From a virus: DNA of 60,816 nucleotides. How positions within the stretch are numbered: the stretch's first letter is position 1; every line of letters starts with the position of its first letter. The DNA lies in IMG/VR virus record IMGVR_UViG_3300037882_001949, positions 1-60,816 of that record; one strand, given 5' to 3'. Positions 7,901-18,962 of this stretch are shown here, in pieces. Under the pieces are notes generated by a model. The model saw only the letters and a program-made list of their open reading frames with translations. It made no database searches and was not told where the DNA came from. A program made the position numbers and the translations under genes.

Positions 7901-8421
7901 GTCTCTAAATCAGCTTTATTAATATTAATCTTAATAACTCTACTAACACTATCCCATAATGCTACAGGGTCTAATTCATTAATAGCTGTTTCAAAGAATT
8001 CAACTTTAATATTATTAACCTTAGCATAATCATCTAAAAGAGTCTTGATTCTTGATGATAATTCATTTTTTTTATTTACCGTTTCTTCAGATAAACTAAA
8101 CATAGTAGTTTGAGTACCATATTTCTTCTCATAAGCATCAATTAACTTACTAGGTATAGTAATATCTACAATAGTACCATTAGGATTACTATTATTATCA
8201 ATTTGTACTAGACTACCATAAAATTTAGCTTGAAAAGTATTATCCAAATCTTTCTTAACTCTTCTAGCCCATTCATTAGTTTGGTCTTTAGTTTTAAGTT
8301 TTTCACTACCTATAGGTAATATTATCTTATTAGGTTTAAGTAAAGAAGCTGATGTTTTACCAACATTATAGGCTTCTATTATTTTATCTCTTATTTCATT
8401 TATAGCACAATTCCTATTCAT
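4906..8421 (-). CDS. Giant virion protein with zincin-like N-terminal region, C-terminal partner of the virion RNA polymerase cassette
   Basis: This 1171-residue protein is the last gene of the late block and is joined to the RNA polymerase gene by a TAATG overlap at 8421. Around residues 174-185 the sequence FPEELAHHLTLAL matches the zincin helix seen in crAss-like giant proteins, but Glu replaces the first His of HExxH, so peptidase activity is doubtful. The middle (about 330-620) is helical and charged with likely coiled coils. The C-terminal third contains Gly/Ile-rich hydrophobic stretches (LRIGLNPFNAITNAVIGNIG, LTLILATILAGVGF) that could contact membrane. In crAss-like phages proteins encoded beside the polymerase are packaged and ejected with DNA; that role is inferred from position. 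Confidence 0.8.
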   Translation of the reverse strand: MNRNCAINEIRDKIIEAYNVGKTSASLLKPNKIILPIGSEKLKTKDQTNEWARRVKKDLDNTFQAKFYGSLVQIDNNSNPNGTIVDITIPSKLIDAYEKKYGTQTTMFSLSEETVNKKNELSSRIKTLLDDYAKVNNIKVEFFETAINELDPVALWDSVSRVIKININKADLETFPEELAHHLTLALGDEHILVKRSLNLISRLNYKEILGKEYVDAYNNDDNLLKHEFLGKLIAKQIANTMLPNELNSEDGIKLWETIKNLLKAFIKLFNPNSNIENELDSLSKQLSNYILTGKKINEVDSLNLTLYSLDNKTKVLDKKIRPEYVYYSQLSGKLKNTLKKLTVDSKEYDETKAKIEKIESSLKELLENNNKQALLNLANETLDEIESYLDGLEQVINSGNKPNVNNIDKTVKVLHTLENLVGVKDRVSGLLEITMKYAKTYILDEMNSVTGKEFDETIFNTVDTDISALEANFSTLADIKNYLAKTIGLLIKKAQNIIEINNKKSFTKVKEAVDKLTTYQNSKGLKGDSIYDTFIQEYNGTLTLTKPYTTEFYNEISKSFKMKPDEGKAFRNKIATYDSINRQFKPRDSKYVNNNYKIIQNTKELKEFYDFFQREINEIKSKLPKQYSDKISSDFIPNIVEQSLLDILKSDKNITGKMKDSINYMLEISEGKQSGLLLDEELIKDEVPVKYVGKISSEVKSKDLGSSLLKFMYFTNSYEQMTEILPKTRLFQEVIKEQDFIKSTNKNRTINGEESNLNKIVDGFIKMQVLGESKKEEKYAPHIDFMLKYTSLLRIGLNPFNAITNAVIGNIGNLIEAIGGKHFNTKDYLKAIKIFSAENMVEDSKLNKISALFNPLMELEDYTNLEKINVGSNEYKDKIKSLMYLPQRMGEKQMQTSTMIALLLHTKVKTKDGNIINMWDAFDEKGEWKVELMGEKLDDNTIFKTTNKIHRINQMIHGRYSAKDSAILQQYSLFRSVFQFKKWIPAAIESRFGSERFDERLDMTIEGRYRTYVKGFKLMIAKLQSDIESIEKYTFNETDLYNMRKNYTELTLILATILAGVGFEDDKKRKDPSYKFMINQLNQISGDLLYFYNPKALTDPAKLSIPMLKTMQDLFKVIQYSPSIITGDKFKRGSKKDENKFVGSLLSVIPVVKPVVDVARLWNKDSYIKK

Positions 8422-11400
8422 TATTCACAATTATTTTCTAAATTAGGTAAATCCTTTGTATTATCAATCATTTTTTGTAAATCTTCAGCTTCTTTATCAG
8501 CAATATAATCCAATTCTTCTTGAGTTGTGGTATTATAAAATTCATTAATATCAAATGCTGGTTTATTTAAATCTTCAACTTTAACATCTGAATCTTCTTT
8601 AGAATTATTAAACTTTAAATATGATTTTTCAATATCTAAAGTAGGATTTATTTCTAAAACTGAAGCATTTTTACCTAACATAGTTATTTTTTCATATTTT
8701 AAAAAATCTATTTTCTTGTATAATTCTGGTTTTTTTGAAAATTTATCATAAACACTAATATACATAGGACTGTTAAATTCAATACCATCTTCAGTATAAA
8801 CTTTCCAAATCATATCATTATTTCTATTGCTAGAATCAACTAAGTCTTTATCTGTACTAATAGTACTAGGTAATGGTTTATCTTTTGTTAAACCAAACGT
8901 TTCTAAATCAAAAGTTTTAGTATAATTTCTAACATTGTTTCTAATTAATTGGTCTATTAGTCTTAACTTATTATCAATAATGACAGTTTTATCTTTAAAA
9001 CCATTAACTAAATCCTTCCTAACATTATTATAACCCAACTCTTTAGTTATTTCAGGACTAATTAATGTTGAATAACTGTTAATACCTTTAAAGAATCCTG
9101 TAGTTAAAAATGAATGTTTAATTAAATCAATAGCTAATTGTTTAGTATTATTATTTTTATATAATGCTGTAAACGATTGTATTATATTATTTTTAGTTTC
9201 CAAATCTAATCTATTACCTTTTAACCTTATTGTTGATATTTTATTTTGTTTATCAAAAACAACTTTTAATTGTCTTATAAATAAGTTATTTCTTATTTGA
9301 TTATAAGTTAAATTGTTTAATTTACTTTCTGAATTTATAGGACTATTAATACTATTAATTAAATTAGGTAATTCAATTAATAAATTATCATAATTATCAC
9401 TAATAGTATTTAATTCATTACTATAATAATCAGTATATGTTCTTATAAAATTATTAATATATTGTCTTTCTTCAACAGGTATCTCATATAATGATTTATT
9501 TGTTTGTAAAGATAATAATAATTTTTTAATATCAACATATTCTTTAGTAGAATAAGGAAAATATTGTTCAAACCACGATAAAGCTTCTTCGTGAATTTTC
9601 CATACAGATTTTAAACTAGGAATATTATTCAAATTAAAACCTTTTAATATATTTAAATTTGTAATATCACTTAATATCTCTTTTTTAGATAGTATATCTT
9701 CAATATTAGGACCAACTTCTTTATTTACAGCAAAGAACTTATTAACTTTATTTAATTCTTTAGCTATAGATTCTATATTCTTAAACTGATTTAATATTCT
9801 AACCTGATATGAATAATATTTTAATAATTCTTCAGGATTAGCTTTTTTAAATCTTAATTTATCTTTACCTTCAACAATATGACCTTTATATATATTATTA
9901 TCTTCAACTAAATATGTTTCTAAATATTCTAACATATCTGAAGATTTAATGTCTAACATATCAGGTGAACTATCATACATAGCTGTTATAAAGCTTTTAT
10001 ATTCAGGATTATCATTATCTTTAATATTATTAAGATTTTCATTAGCTAATTGAGTATAAGATTTTATTAAATTATCAACAGTATACCAACCTTCATTTCT
10101 ATCTTTAATTTTATTTTTATTACCTGATAATAACCTACTTAAATGTTTAATTGATGGTTGAGAAGTAAACATCAAAGCTGTTTCTATATCAACACCAGAC
10201 CTTATTATTGTTGCTAATACATCAATAGTATAATTATTAATACCTAATGGTTCTAATAAAGGATTCTTAATATCATCAAGAATAGCAGCCATTATACTAG
10301 CTAATTCATCAGCTATTAAATTACCGTTATCTGTATATAAACCACTAAAATTAGTTCTATTCTTACCATTAATATTAATACTTTTAGTTAAATCTAAAGA
10401 ACCATCTTCTAAGTAATCAGTACTATCTAAATTAGTTAATACACCATAAGAGTGTCCTGATACGTGTAAAGCAGCTTGACCTTTTAAAGCAATACCAATA
10501 TGATTTCTTTCTTTAAAATCTCTTTGTGTAATTGAACTAAAGAAATTTCTTTTGTTAAAATTACTAAAATACTTTTCTTTAAAATTTTCAATAACACTAA
10601 ATCCTGAAGGTGAAACAATTAAATTTAAATTGTTTAAACTTGTTAATAATTTTAAATAATTATCAACAATATTATTATTTCTACCAGATCTTGTATTCTG
10701 TTCATCAATAGTTAATTCTTGGAAATCTTCAAATGATATTCTATCCTTATTAGAAACTGTCTGACTATATTGGTAATACCTATCTCTAATAGCTTGGATA
10801 TTAGATTCTTCATTATATTTATAAAATATAAATTGATTATTTTCATCCTTAAAGAATTCCTTACCAAAGAAATATATTTTATCAAAGTCAAAGTCAGCAC
10901 CTAATTGTGTTGTAACTTCATAAGGTAATAATATAAAATTACCCATTGTTTCAGGTAAGAATTTAACTACCTTAATAGGTAACATACTATGTAAACCTTC
11001 TGTAGGAATACGATAAGCTATTAACACTCTTAATTCCTCAGGTATGTCATTAATATTAATTAAAGTACCATCTTTATTAAAGAATTGTTTAGTCCAACTA
11101 GGCATAGCACATTCAGCATATTCAATAGTACCATTTTCTTGATTAGGTTTAATCCACTTAAGTTCTTGTTGTAACAACTTAGCATCATTAGTTAAATTAA
11201 CTTGTTGTTCTTCTAAATTTCTAAATTTAAGACCTAAACTAGTAGCTTGTATTGCTGAACCACCAATATTAAATGATTGTTTAATAGCATTATTAGTATA
11301 AATACTACTAATCATATTCTCTATTTGTGTAGATAAAGTACCAGTATCTAAAGCATATTCAAAATCACCATTTTCAATATTTAAAGATTCTTGTACATTA

Positions 11401-14400
11401 ATAGTAGCTCCTCTTTTAGTAATCATATCTTTAATAAAATGAATAAAATTAACATTATTTTTAATATTCATCTTATCTTTTAATTCATTTAAAGATTGTT
11501 CATAGTTAATACTTTCCATTTTCATAATAGTATTAATTATATCAGAACCTTTAACATTATTATATTCTTTAGATTTATCAACAGAACCTAATATAAGCAT
11601 TTTTAATTGTCTCATAGAATCATTACCTTCATCCATATGGTCAGGATTATCTACTTGTACACCAAAATTATCAGTATTTAAGTCTAGTATCTGATATTCC
11701 GAGTTATTAGTAATATCATTTCTAAAACCAATAGCCGCTTTAAATGATGATTCATGAGCTAACATGTCAACATTAACTAATCTCATTTCTTCAAGTTTAT
11801 TCTTAAGTAATGGATTAATATCAACGTATTGCTTAAATAAAGGTAACATAGCGCACTTAACTTGTTCAAATCTTTGAATATTAAGTTCATTATCAAATCT
11901 ATTACCAAAGTAATATGGTTTAATACCACCTAATAATCTATGTAAAGATTCTTTAATATTACCTGTTTTAATACCCTCAGCAATATCATATGCTTCCTGC
12001 ATATCATTATTCCAAGTACCTCTGGCTACGTGTATTCTTTTGTATAATTCAGGAGTTATATATACTTGAGCATCAGTAACATTTATACCACTTTTATATT
12101 TACCAGCAATCTTTTCAATATCTTCATCATTAAAATCTTGTTGCTTTAAGGTTTCAACTAAACTGTCATATATTTCTGAACTAACCTCAACGTCTTTTAC
12201 AACAATAGTTTTAATAATTTTATTAGTAAAATTACCAAATACAGTCATTGCTTGACTTTGGTAAGTTCTTTTTTGTAAATCATTAGGTTTATATTGTGCA
12301 AAATCACCATTAAATATATTACTAAATTCAATGTTATGTAAATAAGTATTAGCACTAAAGTTAGCTATTAAACTAACTATTTGTCTATGTTCTAACTCAG
12401 GTGTATTAGTAATAATTGTTTCAACACCATCAACAGTTTCAATAATATTATCTAACTGTAATAATTTATTAACATATAGACCAGTATTATTATCTTTATA
12501 TATTAAACCTTTATCTTCTAATTCATTTAATGTATCTTTAAAATCTTTATTAATATCGTTATATAAAGCTGTTATAATACTTATTCTTTTATTTTCAAAT
12601 TGTTTTTCTAATTCTTCTATAGACATTTCAGTTTTAAGTATTTCTGAAAATTCATCTAGCATCTTATTATTAAAACCTATTGAAAAGTTATTAAATCTAT
12701 AAGCATTACCATCAAACATATTACTTATAGTATACCAATCATTATCAGTTAATTCATCTTTATTAATTAAATCTTTAAGTTTACCGTAATTCTTTTTAGA
12801 TACATGATAATGTTCAAGAAGCTGATTTAAGTTATACTTACCTTCTCCCTTATTAGTTAATATATCATTCTTAATAGAATTAGCTTTATTTATTCTAATA
12901 GCTTCACTTAAGAATACATTGTAAAACTTATTAAATATATCAGATTTACCAACATGAATATCAGTACCTTTCTCAGTAATACCTACAGTATATTTACTAG
13001 CATCAATTATAACACACATTGTTTTATCAGATGGTGTTAAATATATATATTTATTAGTTGCTCTTTTAATTGTTTTTTGTGAATCAGCTTTATTTTGAAA
13101 TAAAGATATTTGCATAGCCATAAAATCTTTAGGAGTCATATTGGTGAAAGTTGAACCTTCACCTGAACCTCTAAAATCTTTAAAACTATCAAGATATGTA
13201 ACTTTAAAATTATTCCTATAATCAATATTTTCAAGTTCTGATAATAAATTAGAATATTTATAAAAACCATCTTCAAGCATTTCTTTTTTATAATCTAAAA
13301 ATTTAGCTTTATTTTTAAATTTATTAACAGTTTTACTTATAAATGAAGGTAATTGAACTGTATATATATTTTTACCTTCACCATTTATAAAAGATGAAGT
13401 ATATTTATCAGTTAAAAAGTTAACTTCTTCATTAGATATATAAGATAAAGATTTTCTACCAGATTGTTCTAAATTTAAAGATAAACCTGAAGAATAATAC
13501 TTTAATAAAGTTGTTACATTATTTTTCCAAATATTACTATTATTTTTAATAATATTATCTAAAACAGAAGGTGAGTATTCTATACCAATTTTACTTAATA
13601 AAGGTATTAAAACCTTTTTATCGAGAGGTTTATTACTTTTAATAATGTTTTCCCAATCATTATATAACTTCTTAGCTTTATCGGTATTAATTATTTTATT
13701 ACCTTCAGAATCATACTTACCAATATTATCTTTAGATTCATCATAAACATTCTGTTCAAATTGATTATAAATTTCTCTTGATATAGTAGCTCTATTAGAA
13801 TCAATAATTTCATAAGTTACTTTACCTGTAGAACTATCAGTATTAAACTTAACCAAACTATAAGCTAGTTGTTGTTTACTAAAATTAGTTTTAAAATCAT
13901 TTCTGATGAGTTCAAATTGCTCATCTGTAATAAGAGATGATTTATTATTTAAAGTATCTATAACTTGCTCTAATGCATTATTATAAGGTATTAATTCCTT
14001 AAGAGTATCTAATTGTTCAGATAATTCATACTTATCTACTAAATTTCTTTCTATATAGTAATATAAAGATGTAAAATCATGATATAAAGGTATATTTAAA
14101 TTATCATGTACTTGTTTACCATCTTTAACAATAGGTATTGAAGATAAAAATAACTTTAACCTATTACTAGTAGAATTTAAACCACTAATACTTGTCCATT
14201 CACCTAAACCTTTAACAGTTTTAGATTCTAAACTATATATTTCATTATCCTCTATAACATCCTGATTTAAATTAGTTTCATATTCTAAAATACCTTCAGT
14301 TTGTATTTCAATCTCTTCTTTTATTTTATTATAACCTAATACTAAACCACTATTAACATTTCTATAAGAAAGAAACTTTTTAACTTCATCCCATAAATCA

Positions 14401-17400
14401 GGGAAATTAACAATTATTAAACCAGCTTCTTTTTCACTATTAGCATCTAATTTACCAGAAATTAATTGTTCTTTATAATGTTTTTGTATATTCTTTAGAA
14501 TACTATAAGAATCTGTTTTTAGATTGTTAAATGTATTTTGTTGATGTAAAGCTAAGAACCTATTACCTATTGTATTAACAATTCTTGTTTTATTAGAAAC
14601 ACCAAATTTACTATCTAACTTTTTAGAATAAGCATACTCATTGTATAAAGACTTGTTAGTTACAGAGTTAGATTTACTGTTTAATGTAGCTAACTTACCT
14701 TTATTAATATTTGAAAATAAATTATTTATGGTTGTGGTATCATTTGATTTAAATATTCTATATAAGTTGAATATTTTATTAAATAAATCTTTAATTTTAT
14801 TACCAAGTTTTGTCCAAAAAGTATTATCGTTTCTGTCATATGCATATTTTGCAAAATCATCTGCAAGTTGTTCTTCATAATATAAGTATGTTAATTGTTC
14901 TTTACTATATGTATTCTTTAAATCTTTCTGTAAATTATTTAAGTATTCTTCAGTAGGTTCAGGATATTTACTAACAGATTCATTAATTAAATCTTCACGC
15001 TGTTTAATTGTTAATAAGTTTCTAAATACACCATGAAATGACTCATGATAAGCTGTTTTCATACCAGCTCCTTCAAATAAATAAATTGTACTATCTCTAA
15101 ATAAACCAAAAGCATCTATTAAAGTATCTTGTAATTGATAAATACTTTTTACATCTGATAGTTTTAATTGAGGTAATTTATTATTAAGCCATTTATTAAA
15201 TTTAGTTCTATCTAATAAAGTTTTATCAAAACTTTGTGATAAAGCATCATTCTGATTTAAAGGTGTATCTAAATCAAGACTATTTAATTTATTTTTAACT
15301 TTCTCATCTAAAGAATTAACAGATTCATTTTCTGGTTGAATGGAAGTTAAATCTAATTTTTCTTTCTCAGTAATAACAGCAACTCCTAATGGTACATAAT
15401 TATTTTGTGTATATTCAACATAAGGTTGTACAAAATACTCACCTTCAAATGTTGTTGTATTTGTTAACAAAGTATTACGTTCAACTAATTGTTTTTGTAC
15501 ATCAACATTATTAATATTATTTTGACCAGTAATATTAATATTTTGTTTTAAAGATTTTAAACCATTTAAGAATATATTTCTCTTGTTAGTTTTAGATTCA
15601 AAATCATCCAATGTAATATTATTACCATTAGCCCAAAATTTAAGTTTACCATCTTCAAATTTAACAGTTAATGCAGCACCTCTTTTAGATTGTGAAGCAT
15701 ATATATAAGGTTGTAATAAAGATACAATTTCATTTAAAGGTGTATCATTAGTTAAACTTAATATAATTTTTGATATTTTATCAACAGTTATGTCTTCAAT
15801 ATTATTAGGATAAACTGGAATAGGACTCCATTCATTATTTAAATCTTTAACTAATTGAAATACTTTACCAGATTTACTAGTATAGTTATTTAATACACTT
15901 AATCTTTCATTTAAAGCGTTTATAGAAGCTTCTGATATATCAATGATAGGTAATGTTAATTTACCTTCAACATTACTATAAACAAAAATTAATTGATTTT
16001 CTAATTTATCTTTATCTCTAACATTAATTAAAGGATTAAACTGTAAATCAACTCTACCATCTTTGGTTAATTTAGTATATAAATTACCAGTACCTTTATT
16101 CAGAACTTTTTCTTCAACAATTTCATTATTATCAAGTTTATTAATAACAGCTTTCCTATAAAAAATTAAACCTTCTCTTATTCTTTTAGATAATTCAGGA
16201 TTTTTAGAATTATTATCTATAAGATGAGGTTGTTGTACAAAACCTATAAGTTGATTATTACGATAAATACCTATATGTTTACCATCAAAATCTTTTAAGT
16301 TAGTATATAAGTCATTAATTTCTTTAGATACTTCAACAAACTTAAGTTGTAAAACATCACCTTTATTTAATCTGTTTAGTGTGTTAATATTCAAATTAGA
16401 ATTATTATCCAATTTAGGATAACCTTCTTCATTTCTTACAAATTTAAAAATACCATCTTCTATAACATGTGAAAATAAATGAGTCATTAAAACATTATTC
16501 TTAAGATTTAATGTCTTATTTTCAATATTATTGTTAGTAATTTCAGAATTAGTTATTAATTGATTATTTTCAGATATGATATCTTGTAAATTATCAGCTT
16601 CAACATTATAAATAGTACCTAACAACTCTGATAGTTTAGGTAATTTATTTTTAGAATCTTCAATAGATTTAAGTTCTTTAATTCTATCTTCAATATGTTT
16701 TTGATTGTTTATAAAGAATTGTTGTTCACTATCATCTTTAAATGATGTGTTACCTGATTTAATATTATCGGCAAATAAATTTATCAAATCATTTAATTCT
16801 TTATTTTTTAATTTTAAAGATTCTTTTTGTTCTTTATTTAAGTAAGGATTATCTTTTAAACTATTATTTATAGTATTAAACTCATCAAGTGTATTAGTAT
16901 CTAAAGCAGCTACTAAATCAGTATTAACTTCATCGCTAATTTCAGATTCAGCAATTTGTTCTTTGGTTATAGTTTCAGGTTCATTAGCCTTTAATCTATC
17001 TTGTATATCTTTTTCTATAGATTTTTTATTATTAACAAAAGAAGTTAATGCTTCAATTTGTTTATCGGTATCCTTTAATGAATTATATTTATCTTTAGAT
17101 TCATCAAGTAATTTATATAAACCATCAATTTGTTTTTGATATTTAGTTATTTGTATTTGATTTTGAGGAATATCATTAAATATTACAGAGTTGTATTTAG
17201 ATAACTTATTATTTAAATCTTGTATTTGCTCTTTGTAAAATACTTGTTTAGATACTTCTTGAAAAGCAGCATTAAACATTTTATCAAGGTATTCTTCATA
17301 ACCTTTTATGCCTTCTAAAGATTTAACAGATTCAAATTCACTAACAATACTCATAGTATCATTATATAAATCTAATAATTGTTTAGCTTTCTGTTTTTTT

Positions 17401-18962
17401 TCAGTTATAAATTTATTTTCTTCAGATTTATCTGTATTATTTATTTTTTCAGAAACCTCACTAGATTTATCTATTTTATCATTAAGTATTTCTAAACCAA
17501 CATCACCTAATTTAAAAAAGGGTATAGCTGACCTTGTAAATATTTTATTATCTAAATAATTATATAATATTTCATTATCATCTAAAGCTGATAAATCTCT
17601 TATCTTGCTTTCTGTAATTTCATTTATAAAATCTTCAGTAGATTCTCTTAACTTAGTAGGGTTGATATTAGTTTGTACATCATTATCATCTCTATCATAT
17701 ATTTCATTATCAACACTAAATCCTTCAAAATTATCTTTTATAAGTTGAGATATAATATTAAAATTCTTAGTACGATATTCCTGTTTAGCTTGTCTTTCTT
17801 TATATTCACCAGAAACACCACCTATACTACCTAACACAGAACCTAGAACAATTGATTTAAGACCATCTGTAGTATTCAAAGTATTAAGATATTCATTAGC
17901 TACACCTTCAATAAAACCTAATTCAGTTTTACCTAAAGATTTATTAACCTCATAATTTTCAATAGATGTTTGACCACCTTCTTCAATTAATCCCTCAGAT
18001 ACAGATGAACCCAATATTGATTTAGAATAATCTCTAAGAGTATTTTTCTTAATAACAGGATTCTCCATTAACTTACCTGAAGCATCTTTAAATTCATCAA
18101 GCATTGATTTATCAGCATTATATCTACCTAATAAGTTTTTATTCATTACTGCATTAGGTAATATTAACAAAGCCATATTACTATAAAAAGTTTCTTTTGA
18201 AGCTCTAGCTATTTCTTCAGGAGAAGCTCCTTCAGATTTAAGTCTATCTCCAACACCTTTAGCTTCAGCTAATGATTCAATAGAAGTATTTAAAAGAGTT
18301 TGTGAGCCTAATTCTATATTATTAGCTGTCTCAGCACCTAAACCTAATTTAGATATCTTAGAAGCCATATTTAAGCTTTTTAAAGCTATTCCTGGACCCA
18401 TCATACCTAATAAATAACCAACACCATCTGCTCCATCACTAGACCAGAAAGAAGTACTTGATATATTATCTAATATACCACCTGTACCTGCTTTATAAGA
18501 TTTATAAACAGGTAATTCAGTTTTAATATTTTCATCAAATGATTCAAGACTATTTAACCAAACATTGTCTAAAGCTTCATTTAAAGTAATACCTTCACCA
18601 TCTTTACTAATATTATCTAAAGACCATTCACCTAATGAATATAAGTAAGCAGGTGTTTTAGCAAATTCAATACCTGCTTTCTCAGTAGCTCTTAATACAC
18701 CTAAACCAAGTTGTGTTAATCCTGATTGTTTTTCACCTCTTATATATTCATATTTACCTGAAGAAATATCTTCAGATTGTGTTTTACCAACCTCATCATA
18801 TTTAGAATCACCAAAGTCTGTATTACCAAATTGATTTTGTATAGGAGAACTTACTAAATCCTGATTAGCAGAATTTTCTAAACCTTTATAAGGCTTAACA
18901 GGTAAGTTATAATAACTTGGTAAACCATCAATTTTTATTTCTTTATCTTTATTATCTGGCAT
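8421..18962 (-). CDS. Giant virion RNA polymerase (crAss-like, DFDFD motif) with zincin-like domain
   Basis: At 3513 residues this is the largest gene. GADFDFDKIYFFG puts Asp2690, Asp2692 and Asp2694 in a DxDxD metal-binding motif, the signature of the crAss-like single-chain RNA polymerase (phage phi14:2 gp66 is the studied case), related to the double-psi beta-barrel catalytic core of cellular RNA polymerases and eukaryotic RNA-dependent polymerases. HESFH at residues 1306-1310 is an HExxH-type zincin motif. The N-terminus has glycine-rich hydrophobic segments (about 100-410), perhaps for membrane passage. The homologue is packed in the virion and transcribes early genes after injection. 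The length suggests fusion of polymerase and protease regions that are separate genes in some relatives. It starts by TAATG overlap with the upstream cargo gene. Confidence 0.93.
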   Translation of the reverse strand: MPDNKDKEIKIDGLPSYYNLPVKPYKGLENSANQDLVSSPIQNQFGNTDFGDSKYDEVGKTQSEDISSGKYEYIRGEKQSGLTQLGLGVLRATEKAGIEFAKTPAYLYSLGEWSLDNISKDGEGITLNEALDNVWLNSLESFDENIKTELPVYKSYKAGTGGILDNISSTSFWSSDGADGVGYLLGMMGPGIALKSLNMASKISKLGLGAETANNIELGSQTLLNTSIESLAEAKGVGDRLKSEGASPEEIARASKETFYSNMALLILPNAVMNKNLLGRYNADKSMLDEFKDASGKLMENPVIKKNTLRDYSKSILGSSVSEGLIEEGGQTSIENYEVNKSLGKTELGFIEGVANEYLNTLNTTDGLKSIVLGSVLGSIGGVSGEYKERQAKQEYRTKNFNIISQLIKDNFEGFSVDNEIYDRDDNDVQTNINPTKLRESTEDFINEITESKIRDLSALDDNEILYNYLDNKIFTRSAIPFFKLGDVGLEILNDKIDKSSEVSEKINNTDKSEENKFITEKKQKAKQLLDLYNDTMSIVSEFESVKSLEGIKGYEEYLDKMFNAAFQEVSKQVFYKEQIQDLNNKLSKYNSVIFNDIPQNQIQITKYQKQIDGLYKLLDESKDKYNSLKDTDKQIEALTSFVNNKKSIEKDIQDRLKANEPETITKEQIAESEISDEVNTDLVAALDTNTLDEFNTINNSLKDNPYLNKEQKESLKLKNKELNDLINLFADNIKSGNTSFKDDSEQQFFINNQKHIEDRIKELKSIEDSKNKLPKLSELLGTIYNVEADNLQDIISENNQLITNSEITNNNIENKTLNLKNNVLMTHLFSHVIEDGIFKFVRNEEGYPKLDNNSNLNINTLNRLNKGDVLQLKFVEVSKEINDLYTNLKDFDGKHIGIYRNNQLIGFVQQPHLIDNNSKNPELSKRIREGLIFYRKAVINKLDNNEIVEEKVLNKGTGNLYTKLTKDGRVDLQFNPLINVRDKDKLENQLIFVYSNVEGKLTLPIIDISEASINALNERLSVLNNYTSKSGKVFQLVKDLNNEWSPIPVYPNNIEDITVDKISKIILSLTNDTPLNEIVSLLQPYIYASQSKRGAALTVKFEDGKLKFWANGNNITLDDFESKTNKRNIFLNGLKSLKQNINITGQNNINNVDVQKQLVERNTLLTNTTTFEGEYFVQPYVEYTQNNYVPLGVAVITEKEKLDLTSIQPENESVNSLDEKVKNKLNSLDLDTPLNQNDALSQSFDKTLLDRTKFNKWLNNKLPQLKLSDVKSIYQLQDTLIDAFGLFRDSTIYLFEGAGMKTAYHESFHGVFRNLLTIKQREDLINESVSKYPEPTEEYLNNLQKDLKNTYSKEQLTYLYYEEQLADDFAKYAYDRNDNTFWTKLGNKIKDLFNKIFNLYRIFKSNDTTTINNLFSNINKGKLATLNSKSNSVTNKSLYNEYAYSKKLDSKFGVSNKTRIVNTIGNRFLALHQQNTFNNLKTDSYSILKNIQKHYKEQLISGKLDANSEKEAGLIIVNFPDLWDEVKKFLSYRNVNSGLVLGYNKIKEEIEIQTEGILEYETNLNQDVIEDNEIYSLESKTVKGLGEWTSISGLNSTSNRLKLFLSSIPIVKDGKQVHDNLNIPLYHDFTSLYYYIERNLVDKYELSEQLDTLKELIPYNNALEQVIDTLNNKSSLITDEQFELIRNDFKTNFSKQQLAYSLVKFNTDSSTGKVTYEIIDSNRATISREIYNQFEQNVYDESKDNIGKYDSEGNKIINTDKAKKLYNDWENIIKSNKPLDKKVLIPLLSKIGIEYSPSVLDNIIKNNSNIWKNNVTTLLKYYSSGLSLNLEQSGRKSLSYISNEEVNFLTDKYTSSFINGEGKNIYTVQLPSFISKTVNKFKNKAKFLDYKKEMLEDGFYKYSNLLSELENIDYRNNFKVTYLDSFKDFRGSGEGSTFTNMTPKDFMAMQISLFQNKADSQKTIKRATNKYIYLTPSDKTMCVIIDASKYTVGITEKGTDIHVGKSDIFNKFYNVFLSEAIRINKANSIKNDILTNKGEGKYNLNQLLEHYHVSKKNYGKLKDLINKDELTDNDWYTISNMFDGNAYRFNNFSIGFNNKMLDEFSEILKTEMSIEELEKQFENKRISIITALYNDINKDFKDTLNELEDKGLIYKDNNTGLYVNKLLQLDNIIETVDGVETIITNTPELEHRQIVSLIANFSANTYLHNIEFSNIFNGDFAQYKPNDLQKRTYQSQAMTVFGNFTNKIIKTIVVKDVEVSSEIYDSLVETLKQQDFNDEDIEKIAGKYKSGINVTDAQVYITPELYKRIHVARGTWNNDMQEAYDIAEGIKTGNIKESLHRLLGGIKPYYFGNRFDNELNIQRFEQVKCAMLPLFKQYVDINPLLKNKLEEMRLVNVDMLAHESSFKAAIGFRNDITNNSEYQILDLNTDNFGVQVDNPDHMDEGNDSMRQLKMLILGSVDKSKEYNNVKGSDIINTIMKMESINYEQSLNELKDKMNIKNNVNFIHFIKDMITKRGATINVQESLNIENGDFEYALDTGTLSTQIENMISSIYTNNAIKQSFNIGGSAIQATSLGLKFRNLEEQQVNLTNDAKLLQQELKWIKPNQENGTIEYAECAMPSWTKQFFNKDGTLININDIPEELRVLIAYRIPTEGLHSMLPIKVVKFLPETMGNFILLPYEVTTQLGADFDFDKIYFFGKEFFKDENNQFIFYKYNEESNIQAIRDRYYQYSQTVSNKDRISFEDFQELTIDEQNTRSGRNNNIVDNYLKLLTSLNNLNLIVSPSGFSVIENFKEKYFSNFNKRNFFSSITQRDFKERNHIGIALKGQAALHVSGHSYGVLTNLDSTDYLEDGSLDLTKSININGKNRTNFSGLYTDNGNLIADELASIMAAILDDIKNPLLEPLGINNYTIDVLATIIRSGVDIETALMFTSQPSIKHLSRLLSGNKNKIKDRNEGWYTVDNLIKSYTQLANENLNNIKDNDNPEYKSFITAMYDSSPDMLDIKSSDMLEYLETYLVEDNNIYKGHIVEGKDKLRFKKANPEELLKYYSYQVRILNQFKNIESIAKELNKVNKFFAVNKEVGPNIEDILSKKEILSDITNLNILKGFNLNNIPSLKSVWKIHEEALSWFEQYFPYSTKEYVDIKKLLLSLQTNKSLYEIPVEERQYINNFIRTYTDYYSNELNTISDNYDNLLIELPNLINSINSPINSESKLNNLTYNQIRNNLFIRQLKVVFDKQNKISTIRLKGNRLDLETKNNIIQSFTALYKNNNTKQLAIDLIKHSFLTTGFFKGINSYSTLISPEITKELGYNNVRKDLVNGFKDKTVIIDNKLRLIDQLIRNNVRNYTKTFDLETFGLTKDKPLPSTISTDKDLVDSSNRNNDMIWKVYTEDGIEFNSPMYISVYDKFSKKPELYKKIDFLKYEKITMLGKNASVLEINPTLDIEKSYLKFNNSKEDSDVKVEDLNKPAFDINEFYNTTTQEELDYIADKEAEDLQKMIDNTKDLPNLENNCE

